Assembly (NCBI GenBank): GCA_905234125.1
Contig: CAJOGQ010000009.1
Span: 1-50,394, forward strand
Reading direction: 5' to 3'
DNA: 50,394 bases
Source: an uncultured Bacteroidaceae bacterium
GTDB lineage: Bacteria; Bacteroidota; Bacteroidia; Bacteroidales; Bacteroidaceae
The notes beneath the pieces were generated by a model, which did no database searches, was not told the DNA's origin, and saw nothing but the letters and a program-made list of their open reading frames with translations. Below, one piece after another: positions 15,273 through 23,056 of the stretch; the first letter of the stretch is position 1; the number at the start of each line of letters is the position of its first letter. A program made the position numbers and the translations under genes.

Positions 15273-17186
15273 TTATAATTGTTTGTCAGGAAGCTCGACG
15301 ATGACTCGTAATCCATCTTTATATTCAGGGTCGATTTTGATGGAGCCTCCCAGATTGTTGACGTGTTGGCGAGTGAGTCCCAGTCCGATGCCCAGGCCTT
15401 CTGTGAAACTGTCGAGTTTGACAAAGGGCTCAAAGACGTGTTCCAGCTCTTCAGGAGGAATGCCTGGTCCACCGTCTTCTATCACAAATCGGATGTAGCC
15501 ATTATGAGTGTCAACGTGGAGACCCACGATGTTGTTAGGTGCAAACTTCTTGGCATTGAAGAGCAACTCACGCAGGATTCTGTGCATGTAGAGTGCATTG
15601 GTGTAGATGCACATGTCGTCAGGTATGGTGGTTGTGTAGTCCAAACGTACATCGTGAGGAATCATCTCCTTGAAGTCCTTGATGGACAGTTCCACCACGT
15701 CGTTCACATTCACAGCCTTAGACATGTCGTAAATCTTCTGGTCACCTCGCCAAGACACATCGAAGAGCATGTATGCCATACGTTTCACGGTGATGGCGTT
15801 CTGTTTCATGGTGTCAGTGAAATTGTCCTTCTCCTCTGTTGAAAGCAGTCCAAAGGTGTCACGCAACACCTGCATGAAGCCTGCAATGAGATTGAGAGGG
15901 GTGCGAATCTGCATCGACATGTCGTGGATGAAGATAGTCTTTCGTTGGTTGGCCTCTTCTTCCAGCATGTTGGCTTTGGTCAGCTTTTCGTTGCTCTTCT
16001 CCATCTCAGCATTCACTTCCTGAATGTGGTTGACCTGCTGACGGATGGTGTTCTGCATCTTGACGAAGCTGTTCTGCAGATTTCCCACCACGTCTGTACG
16101 CTTACTTGGAGGCAGGCTCTGGCTATAATTTCCGTCTGTGATATGACGTGCCTGCTTTGCCAATTCATTCAGAGGGTCGATGAAATGCTTGGTGATGCGC
16201 CAGCAGATGAAGAACATGAGCAACAGACCAGCAACAAGAATTCCTATCAGGAGGTAGGACAGGCGGTTGTAGCCTTCGAAGATGTCATCCTCTGGGCAGA
16301 CCATTCCGATGCTCCAAGGGGTGTTAGTGACTGGACGATAGAACACCAGACAGGGTTTACCGTTGATATTGACACGTATGTTGCCACTTTGACCTGTGGT
16401 CATCTCATGTCCCAAGGCAATGATTTCAGGACTCTTTTCACCATCTGAAGATTTGAAGATGCTCTCCTTGACGAGTTTCAAACGGTCTGGGTGTACGAAA
16501 TAATTACCATTTGAACCCAGCATGAAGCAGTAGGAGTTGGGATAGGGCTTGTTGGCAGAAATAGTCTTGGAGAGCCACTCGATGGAAAGGTCTGTGGCAA
16601 TGACTCCTATCATCTTGCTCTCATGATTTTGGATGGGCTTGCAGTAGGAGGTAATCATGACTGGCGATGAAAGTGTTCCCTCGTTGTAGTCGTTGTAGGG
16701 GTCAATCCAGCATGCTTCCTTCTTGGCGCTTGGGTTACTGTACCAAGGTTTCGCGTAGTAGTTGTATTTTCCCTCAATGACCGTTTTCAATTGGTCGCCC
16801 TGTCTGATGGTGTAGGCTGAGAAGTCGTGATCAAACTGGGGAAAGAAGCCTGGCTCCATTGTGATGGAACATCCGTTGATGTTTTTGCTCAGTTCAACTG
16901 TTCTTCGTGAAAAGTTGAGCAGAGAGTCAGGATACAGGTTCTCGAGGATGTGTGGTACGGCATTCTCAGTGACGGTTTCCACCTCCTTAAGGACTCCAGA
17001 CACACGTAGCTCCGTGTTGTCGAGCATGTTGGTTGCACGTGCCATTGCTTCGTCCTTCACCATCTCCCGTGAATGCTCGTAGAGGTAGCCCAGTGAGAGG
17101 GTGAACACAATGGTGACAACAATGAGGATGCCGAGGCAGAGTTTCAGTGCCAACGAACGGCTGATATGTAGAAATGGGCTTTTCAC
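15273..17186 (-). CDS. Membrane sensor with HATPase domain but no canonical phosphoacceptor His
   Basis: Membrane sensor of 637 residues: transmembrane helix (12-34), large extracytoplasmic Cache-type domain (about 40-300), second helix (309-329), HAMP (330-385), coiled coil (385-415), DHp-like helices (415-480) and HATPase_c (530-637). The ATPase boxes are intact: Asn544 in 'ELLFNAKKFAP', 'EDGGPGIP' at 570-577 and 'GLGIGLGL' at 597-604. The H box is not: the usual MSHEIRTPLN reads 'MSMQIRTPLN', with Met425 in place of the phosphoacceptor His and Gln for Glu. A His421 lies one helical turn earlier. Its start overlaps the stop of the upstream paralogous sensor gene (ATGA). It may be a pseudokinase, use His421, or serve as a partner in a hetero-complex. 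Confidence 0.88.
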   Translation of the reverse strand: MKSPFLHISRSLALKLCLGILIVVTIVFTLSLGYLYEHSREMVKDEAMARATNMLDNTELRVSGVLKEVETVTENAVPHILENLYPDSLLNFSRRTVELSKNINGCSITMEPGFFPQFDHDFSAYTIRQGDQLKTVIEGKYNYYAKPWYSNPSAKKEACWIDPYNDYNEGTLSSPVMITSYCKPIQNHESKMIGVIATDLSIEWLSKTISANKPYPNSYCFMLGSNGNYFVHPDRLKLVKESIFKSSDGEKSPEIIALGHEMTTGQSGNIRVNINGKPCLVFYRPVTNTPWSIGMVCPEDDIFEGYNRLSYLLIGILVAGLLLMFFICWRITKHFIDPLNELAKQARHITDGNYSQSLPPSKRTDVVGNLQNSFVKMQNTIRQQVNHIQEVNAEMEKSNEKLTKANMLEEEANQRKTIFIHDMSMQIRTPLNLIAGFMQVLRDTFGLLSTEEKDNFTDTMKQNAITVKRMAYMLFDVSWRGDQKIYDMSKAVNVNDVVELSIKDFKEMIPHDVRLDYTTTIPDDMCIYTNALYMHRILRELLFNAKKFAPNNIVGLHVDTHNGYIRFVIEDGGPGIPPEELEHVFEPFVKLDSFTEGLGIGLGLTRQHVNNLGGSIKIDPEYKDGLRVIVELPDKQL

Positions 17187-18694
17187 GATGTAGCTTCTGT
17201 TTTTTTGTTAGACGTAGTGGTTGTTTTCTTTCGAGGTGTCCTGAGCATCCTGTCGAGCAGGTCAGTCATGCTCTTCGTCTGTATGAGCACTTGTTCTGAC
17301 ATGGGTTTCAGCTGTTCAGGGGTGATGCTCTCATAGTGAGATCTCAGGTTGCTCATGATGGCGTCGATGGATTTGGCTGGTGCCACCATCTTGTCGGCAA
17401 TCTTGTGGATGAGCGACATTTTCATCTGATTTTCCTCTTCTGTCTGCTGATGGATGATGTTGAGTTCCTCATTGCGTCGTTGCAGGTTCTCAGAAAGCAT
17501 CTGGATTCTGTCTATGTGTTTCGACAAGGCAGTCTGCATCGCTCCAAAACTGTTTTGCAGGATGCCCACCTCATCCGCTTGGGTTGTGCTTGGAATGGGT
17601 TCTGAGAAGTCTCCTTCAGCGATGCGTTGTGCTGATTCAGCCAGCATGTTGAGTGGCTTCATGTTTTTCGACACGAAAATCATGAAGAAGCAGAGAATGA
17701 GCATGATACCCACCACAGTGACACCAATCATGTAGAAGAACAACCTGCGGTTTGAACCAAAGATGTCACTCTCTGGACAAACGATGCTGGCACTCCAGTG
17801 ACGGTTGTTGAGTGACTTGTAGAGCACATAGAATTCTTTTTCGTTCAGTGTCACAACACGGCAACCCTCTTCTCCTCTCAGCATGGACTCCACCAGACTG
17901 TCTGCACGTTCATCTCCATACTTCTTGACAACATCGCGCACCAGAGAGTTTTGAAATTTTGCGAGGTTGGGATGGATGAGGAAAGTACCCATCACGCCCA
18001 ACATGATACTGTAGGAATTAGGGTAGGGCTTGGTGCCGAGAATAGTATTCGACAGCCATTCCACAGCAATATCAGCACGCATCACACCTACTGTCCTTCC
18101 CTGACGGTCATGAATAGGCATGGAACAAGCCAACACTTTTGCTGTCACGTTATCATTGGGTGCATGAGGCATAATCCAGCAGGCTGTATTTTCCTGCTTG
18201 GGAATGTTGTACCAGTTATGTGCCACGTAAGGCAGAGGACAATTGTAGAAAGGCTCGATAGCCATCGGATTGTGGGTGGTCACAAGACTGTCACTCTTTT
18301 GGCTGGTACGATGGGTGTAGGTCATGTAGAACTCGCCTTTCTGAGGATAGTAGTTGGTTTCGAAGGCAATGGCACAACCCACGATGTTTTCATCGCTCTC
18401 CACAATTTTTCTGGAGTAGGCCACTATCGCTTCTGGGTCATCCAGATGATGCTCGACAGTCCAAAGTGTATTACGAGTATTCACTTCCACCCTGTTCAAC
18501 ATATTCTCAATGCGCAACACAGTTCCGTCCAGTGCCTCTTGGGCTTTTCCCAACGATTCATGCTCAAGGGTCTTTTCTGAGTAATGGAACATGATGCTGA
18601 TGGAAGCCACAAACAGAATCACCACAGATGTGAGTCCCCACAAACTCAGTTTTGTGGAGAGGTTCTTGTTGATATATTTTTTCAGTGCCGACAT
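17183..18694 (-). CDS. Paralogous membrane sensor truncated after the DHp-like helices
   Basis: 503-residue paralogue of the next gene, with the same order: transmembrane helix (18-37), Cache-type extracytoplasmic domain ('CWIMPHAPNDN', 'VMRADIAVEWLSNTI' and 'TKPYPNSYSIMLG' each have near copies in the other protein), second helix (318-341), HAMP (342-395), coiled coil and a DHp-like pair (424-482). It ends with a Lys/Thr-rich tail and has no ATPase domain. The H-box position reads 'LIHKIADKMVAP': no His at the canonical site, but His430 aligns with His421 of the partner. Overlapping stop and start codons indicate coupled expression. Its likely job is ligand sensing in a complex with the partner protein; this is inference. 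Confidence 0.85.
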   Translation of the reverse strand: MSALKKYINKNLSTKLSLWGLTSVVILFVASISIMFHYSEKTLEHESLGKAQEALDGTVLRIENMLNRVEVNTRNTLWTVEHHLDDPEAIVAYSRKIVESDENIVGCAIAFETNYYPQKGEFYMTYTHRTSQKSDSLVTTHNPMAIEPFYNCPLPYVAHNWYNIPKQENTACWIMPHAPNDNVTAKVLACSMPIHDRQGRTVGVMRADIAVEWLSNTILGTKPYPNSYSIMLGVMGTFLIHPNLAKFQNSLVRDVVKKYGDERADSLVESMLRGEEGCRVVTLNEKEFYVLYKSLNNRHWSASIVCPESDIFGSNRRLFFYMIGVTVVGIMLILCFFMIFVSKNMKPLNMLAESAQRIAEGDFSEPIPSTTQADEVGILQNSFGAMQTALSKHIDRIQMLSENLQRRNEELNIIHQQTEEENQMKMSLIHKIADKMVAPAKSIDAIMSNLRSHYESITPEQLKPMSEQVLIQTKSMTDLLDRMLRTPRKKTTTTSNKKTEATS

Positions 18695-18752
18695 GTGTTA
18701 AATTCGCTTGTGATCGATGAATTATGTAATGAAAACATCTATAAATGGGCGA

Positions 18753-18784
18753 CAAAGGTAAGAAAATTACAGATAACTTGCAAG
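18753..18784 (-). promoter_or_regulatory. Promoter of the paired sensors
   Basis: On the minus strand CTTG (18781-18784), 20 bp, TACCTTTG (18753-18760). Confidence 0.65.
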
Positions 18785-18822
18785 AAAATGCTGAAAAACT
18801 TTCTAAGTTGGCAAAAAAAAGG

Positions 18823-18830
18823 TAACTTTG
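18823..18830 (+). promoter_or_regulatory. -7 box of the YARHG/DUF3237/GH95/GH43 operon
   Basis: TAACTTTG followed by CC, 20 bp before the first start codon; no clear TTTG upstream. It is divergent to the sensor promoter, about 60 bp away. Confidence 0.55.
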
Positions 18831-18850
18831 CCGACAACTTAAAATAGCAG

Positions 18851-20056
18851 ATGCGTATGAAACTGAATTTTTTTGCTGTCACACTGTTGTGGTTGATGGC
18901 ACTCGTAGCAAGAGCCAATGATGGTGTTTATTTCGTGAATGGTAACCAGATTGTGCCTTTGCAGGAGACTGATGTGGAAGTTACCAAGGAGGTGCTGACC
19001 ATTAGTATCTGTGATGATGGTTATGCCCGCGTGGATGTGCTTTATGAGTTCACCAATCGGGGTCTGGCAAAGGTGGTGGATATGGGATTTGAGGCTGATG
19101 CTCCTTACAATTCTGATGACGATGCTGTGCAGAAGAGTGGCAAGCATCCTTACATTCATGATTTCACGGTCGAGATGAATGGTCAGTCTTTGCCCATCCG
19201 CAATTATGTGATGAAATCAGGCAACGATGAGGAAGATGCAGACTTTGTTCCGCTTGACCTCAACCTGTGGCGTGATCCAGGTGAAAACGATGATGAATGG
19301 ACAGGTCTTCTCAACAAGCAGACCAAAGAACACATCAATTATGCCTATGCTTATTGCTTCAAGGCCAACTTCAAGGAAGGTAAGAATGTGGTGCATCACA
19401 CCTACCGTTATAAAATGTCTGGTGGCATTTACCGTCATTTTGAGATTCCTTATTGGTTGATGCCTGCTATGCGTTGGGCTAATCATCAGATAGATGACTT
19501 CACCCTTCGCATCAAGGCAGAGAACACAGCTAAGCAGTTCAGCCTTCATAAGGGTGATAAGGATGAGAATATAGAAGATATGTGGAGACTGGCCACTTGG
19601 CGTTTGGTTGATGGAGCAGGTAAGATGCATGTTCTCAAAGACAAGTGGGACAATGAATATTATGAGTTCTCTCTGCGCAATGGCACTTATGAGTGGCATG
19701 TCAAGAATTTCCGTCCAACAGAGAATATTCTCATCACATCGCCAGAGTCTATGTTGTACTATCGCGATGACTTCAAGTTGGGACGTTTCTATGACCGTAC
19801 AGCTTCTGTGCTTGTTCCCTACGAACTGATGGAAGAGACGGATGATGGCCCCAAGTTCTCTACTGATGCTACAACAGAGGGAATCTTGAACAGTCGTATC
19901 TTGCGTAATCTTCCTTATGCCAATAGAGGTTATGTCTTCAAGGATCAGAAGTTGGCCAATTACTTCAAGTCTCTCTGGTGGTACATGCCTGACCCATCGT
20001 GGCAGCAGAGTACAGCTGATTTCACGGAGGAGGAGCAAGAGTGGATTAAGAAATAA
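18851..20056 (+). CDS. Secreted YARHG-domain-like protein
   Basis: 401-residue secreted protein with signal peptide (MRMKLNFFAVTLLWLMALVARA); the ATG at 18857 is an alternative start. Residues about 25-330 form a beta-rich domain with no family I can name ('ISICDDGYARVDVLYEFTNRG', then 'YEWHVKNFRPTENILI'). The C-terminus ('RILRNLPYANRGYVFKDQKL', then 'ANYFKSLWWYMPD') fits the YARHG domain, an extracellular domain of unknown role; the hallmark Arg-His is Asn-Arg here. It heads an operon with a DUF3237 protein, GH95 and GH43 enzymes (gaps 45, 20 and 40 bp). A role in binding or handling the polysaccharide is possible but not shown. Confidence 0.72.
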   Translation: MRMKLNFFAVTLLWLMALVARANDGVYFVNGNQIVPLQETDVEVTKEVLTISICDDGYARVDVLYEFTNRGLAKVVDMGFEADAPYNSDDDAVQKSGKHPYIHDFTVEMNGQSLPIRNYVMKSGNDEEDADFVPLDLNLWRDPGENDDEWTGLLNKQTKEHINYAYAYCFKANFKEGKNVVHHTYRYKMSGGIYRHFEIPYWLMPAMRWANHQIDDFTLRIKAENTAKQFSLHKGDKDENIEDMWRLATWRLVDGAGKMHVLKDKWDNEYYEFSLRNGTYEWHVKNFRPTENILITSPESMLYYRDDFKLGRFYDRTASVLVPYELMEETDDGPKFSTDATTEGILNSRILRNLPYANRGYVFKDQKLANYFKSLWWYMPDPSWQQSTADFTEEEQEWIKK

Positions 20057-20101
20057 CGGGTTTTTTCACACATTTATTACTAATACTAAATCAAATTGGA
20101 T

Positions 20102-20614
20102 ATGAAAAGAGTTATCTTTGGTATGCTGTTGGCACTGATGTCAAGTGTGGCAGTTTATGGACAAAATGCAGCCGATCAGACCACAATGCCCATTGAGTTT
20201 GTGATGAAACTGAAGGTGTCGTTAGGTCAAGCTTATTCAGTGGGTGAGACTCCCAAGGGCAGACGTACTGTCATTCCTATCACAGGTGGTACTTTCGAGG
20301 GACCGCTGTTGAAGGGAACTATCATTGATGGTGGTGCTGACTGGCAGTTGGCCAAGGGAAATCGCACAGAGCTGGAAGCTATCTACAGCATCAAGACTGA
20401 CGATGGTGTGTATATCCACATCCGCAATCGTGGTATCATCTGTAGTGGTCAGGATGCCAACGGACAACAGTCCTTCTATTTCAAGGCTGCTCCTACGTTC
20501 GAAGCTCCTGAAGACAGCAAATATGCGTGGTTGAACAATGCCCTCTTCATCTGTTCTCCTGAATGGGGTGGTGAAGGTGGAGGCATCACGCTGAATGTCT
20601 GGAAAATCAAATAA
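20102..20614 (+). CDS. Secreted DUF3237 protein
   Basis: 170-residue protein with signal peptide (MKRVIFGMLLALMSSVAVYG). The rest is a single DUF3237 domain with the typical 'GRRTVIPITGGTFEGPLLKG' and 'GGADWQLAKGNRTELEAIYS' and 'DDGVYIHIRNRGI'. The ATG at 20102 is chosen; an in-frame TTG 6 bp earlier is less likely. DUF3237 is a small beta-barrel family without a settled function, usually cytoplasmic and near sugar or aromatic acid metabolism; a secreted copy inside a glycan-degrading operon is unusual. Confidence 0.85.
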   Translation: MKRVIFGMLLALMSSVAVYGQNAADQTTMPIEFVMKLKVSLGQAYSVGETPKGRRTVIPITGGTFEGPLLKGTIIDGGADWQLAKGNRTELEAIYSIKTDDGVYIHIRNRGIICSGQDANGQQSFYFKAAPTFEAPEDSKYAWLNNALFICSPEWGGEGGGITLNVWKIK

Positions 20615-20634
20615 ACGCTCTATAAACACTCTAT

Positions 20635-23016
20635 ATGAAGAAAAGCTTTTTTATTGCCATCTTGGCACTCAATGCCGTTGTAGCTTTAGGTGCAACAGGC
20701 AAATCCACTGACAACACCCAACGTCTCTGGTATGACCGTCCTGCCGCTGTGTGGTTGGAGGCTCTTCCTTTGGGAAATTCCCGTATGGGCGCTATGGTGT
20801 ATGGTGGCACAGATACAGAAGAAATCCAACTCAACGAAGAGACTTTCTGGAGTGGTGGTCCTCACAACAACAATAGTACTGCTTCGTTGCAACGACTCAC
20901 AGAGGTGCGTAGCCTTATTTTTGATGGCAAGGAAAAGGAAGCCGAGGACATCATCAACCGTGATTTCATCAAAGGTCCTCATGGCATGCGTTTCTTGACC
21001 TTGGGCAGTCTCAATCTGAACTTTGGTCATAAGGAAGTCAAGGATTATGTGCGTGAGCTCGACCTTCAGACGGGTATCAACACCACTTCTTATCAGTGCA
21101 ATCAGGTGACATACACCCGTCGTGTGATGGCTTCTTTGGCTGATGGTGTGGTTGTCGTAAATGTGAAAGCCAGTAAGAAAGGTGCTTTGAACTTTGTTCT
21201 GTCTCATAAGTGTCAGTTCCCACTCACAGTGAAGGCTGAAGGGAAAACCTTGACGGCAACGATTCAGGGTGTGGAACAGGAAGGGATTCCAGCTGCTTTG
21301 ACAGCTCAATGCCGTACAGATGTGAAGGCTGATGGTACGGTGAAAGTGGATGGTGAGACCTTGAAGGTGGAAGGTGCTACAGAAGTTACCCTCTACATTT
21401 CTGGTGCCACCAACTTCGTCAACTACCATGATGTTTCTGGCGATGCTGCCAAGAAGAACGAACAGTTCCTTTCTGCTGCTGAGACCATGAACTTTGCTCA
21501 GTTGCTGAAGCGTCATTTGGCTATCTATCAGCAACAATACAATCGTGTCAATCTGACTTTGACCTCTTCTGAGAACAGTCAACTGCCTACAGACCAGCGT
21601 CTTGACAAGTTCTATGGCAGTACCGACATGGGTATGGTGGCTTTGCTCTTCAACTATGGCCGTTACCTCCTCATCTCTTCTTCGCAGAAGGGTGGTCAGG
21701 CTGCCAATCTTCAGGGTGTGTGGAATGACAAGCGCAATGCTCCTTGGGATTCCAAATACACCATCAACATCAATGCTGAGATGAACTATTGGCCTGCTGA
21801 GGTGTGCAATATCTCTGAAACGGCTGAACCTCTCTTCACAATGACAAAAGACTTGAGTGAGACAGGTGCTGAAACTGCCCGTGTCATGTATGGTTGTCGT
21901 GGTTGGGTAGCCCATCACAACACAGACCTCTGGCGTATTGCTGGTCCTATCGATGGTGCCGCTTGGGGTATGTTCCCCAATGGTGGTGGTTGGTTGACTA
22001 CTCATCTGTGGGAACATTATCAATACACGCTTGACAAGGATTTTCTGCGTGAATACTATCCAGTCATGAAGGGTGCTGCTGAGTTCTATCTTGATTTCAT
22101 GGTGGAGCGTGATGGTGAACTCTTGGTTGTTCCCAGCACATCTCCAGAACATGGAGGCAGAGGTAAGCAGTCCACCATTTGTGCTGCTTGTACGATGGAC
22201 AATCAGATTGTGCGCGATGTGCTCACTCAGGCTTTAGCTTCTGCTCAGATTCTGGATGTGGATGCTGATTTCCAGAAGAAGCTTCAGAGGGCTATCTCGA
22301 TGATTCCTCCGATGAAGGTGGGTCAGTATGGTCAACTTCAGGAGTGGCGTGAGGATTTGGATGATCCACGTGATGAACACCGTCACATCTCTCATCTCTA
22401 TGGCTTGTATCCTTCCAATCAGATTTCTCCTTACACGACTCCTGACCTCTGGAAGGCTGCTGGTGTGACACTCCAACAGCGTGGTGACCAAGCTACTGGT
22501 TGGAGTCTAGGTTGGAAGACCAACTTCTGGGCTCGTATGCTGGATGGCAATCATGCTTTCACGATTATCAGCAACATGTTGCGTCTGTTGCCCAATGAGG
22601 GTAGGGAACGTGAATATCCCAATGGACGTACTTTCCCCAATCTCTTCGATGCTCATCCACCATTCCAGATTGATGGTAACTTTGGTGTCACAGCGGGTAT
22701 TGCTGAGATGCTGATGCAGAGTGACCCCATCACGGCTCAACGTCCAGCCATCCATCTTCTTCCTGCTCTTCCTGATGCTTGGAAAGAGGGTAGTGTGTCA
22801 GGTCTTCGTGCTCGTGGAGGTTATGAAGTCAGTGTTGCTTGGGCTAACAACACACTGACCAAAGCTACTATTAAGGCTCAACAGGATGGTACACTCCGTC
22901 TTCGTTGTAAGGACACTCTCTCAGCCAAGGGTCTGACTCAGGTGGGTTCTCATGATGGCGTGTATGAATACGAGATGCCTGTTGTGGCTGGTCAGATAGT
23001 CACTCTAACTCATTAA
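20635..23016 (+). CDS. GH95 alpha-L-galactosidase or alpha-L-fucosidase
   Basis: Family GH95 inverting glycosidase, 793 residues, signal peptide MKKSFFIAILALNAVVALG. The N-terminal super-sandwich domain starts 'WYDRPAAVWLEALPLGNSRM' and is followed by the (alpha/alpha)6 catalytic domain. Visible catalytic residues: Asn378 and Asn380 in 'TININAEMNYWPAE', Glu505 in 'TSPEHGG' (general acid) and Asp680 in 'FQIDGNFG'. At residue 376 this enzyme has Thr where characterised alpha-1,2-L-fucosidases have His two residues before the catalytic Asn; Thr there is the feature reported for the alpha-L-galactosidase GH95 of a Bacteroides ovatus xylan locus. With xylan enzymes all round, L-galactose removal from complex xylan is the more likely role. 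Family is certain, specificity is inference. Confidence 0.92.
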   Translation: MKKSFFIAILALNAVVALGATGKSTDNTQRLWYDRPAAVWLEALPLGNSRMGAMVYGGTDTEEIQLNEETFWSGGPHNNNSTASLQRLTEVRSLIFDGKEKEAEDIINRDFIKGPHGMRFLTLGSLNLNFGHKEVKDYVRELDLQTGINTTSYQCNQVTYTRRVMASLADGVVVVNVKASKKGALNFVLSHKCQFPLTVKAEGKTLTATIQGVEQEGIPAALTAQCRTDVKADGTVKVDGETLKVEGATEVTLYISGATNFVNYHDVSGDAAKKNEQFLSAAETMNFAQLLKRHLAIYQQQYNRVNLTLTSSENSQLPTDQRLDKFYGSTDMGMVALLFNYGRYLLISSSQKGGQAANLQGVWNDKRNAPWDSKYTININAEMNYWPAEVCNISETAEPLFTMTKDLSETGAETARVMYGCRGWVAHHNTDLWRIAGPIDGAAWGMFPNGGGWLTTHLWEHYQYTLDKDFLREYYPVMKGAAEFYLDFMVERDGELLVVPSTSPEHGGRGKQSTICAACTMDNQIVRDVLTQALASAQILDVDADFQKKLQRAISMIPPMKVGQYGQLQEWREDLDDPRDEHRHISHLYGLYPSNQISPYTTPDLWKAAGVTLQQRGDQATGWSLGWKTNFWARMLDGNHAFTIISNMLRLLPNEGREREYPNGRTFPNLFDAHPPFQIDGNFGVTAGIAEMLMQSDPITAQRPAIHLLPALPDAWKEGSVSGLRARGGYEVSVAWANNTLTKATIKAQQDGTLRLRCKDTLSAKGLTQVGSHDGVYEYEMPVVAGQIVTLTH

Positions 23017-23056
23017 CACAAACATTTTTCACATTATTATATTATTATTAAGTACA

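Noticed and set aside
20686..22152. 488-codon antisense open frame over GH95
   Set aside because: No domain, no promoter or ribosome site, and GH95 on the other strand has full family motifs.
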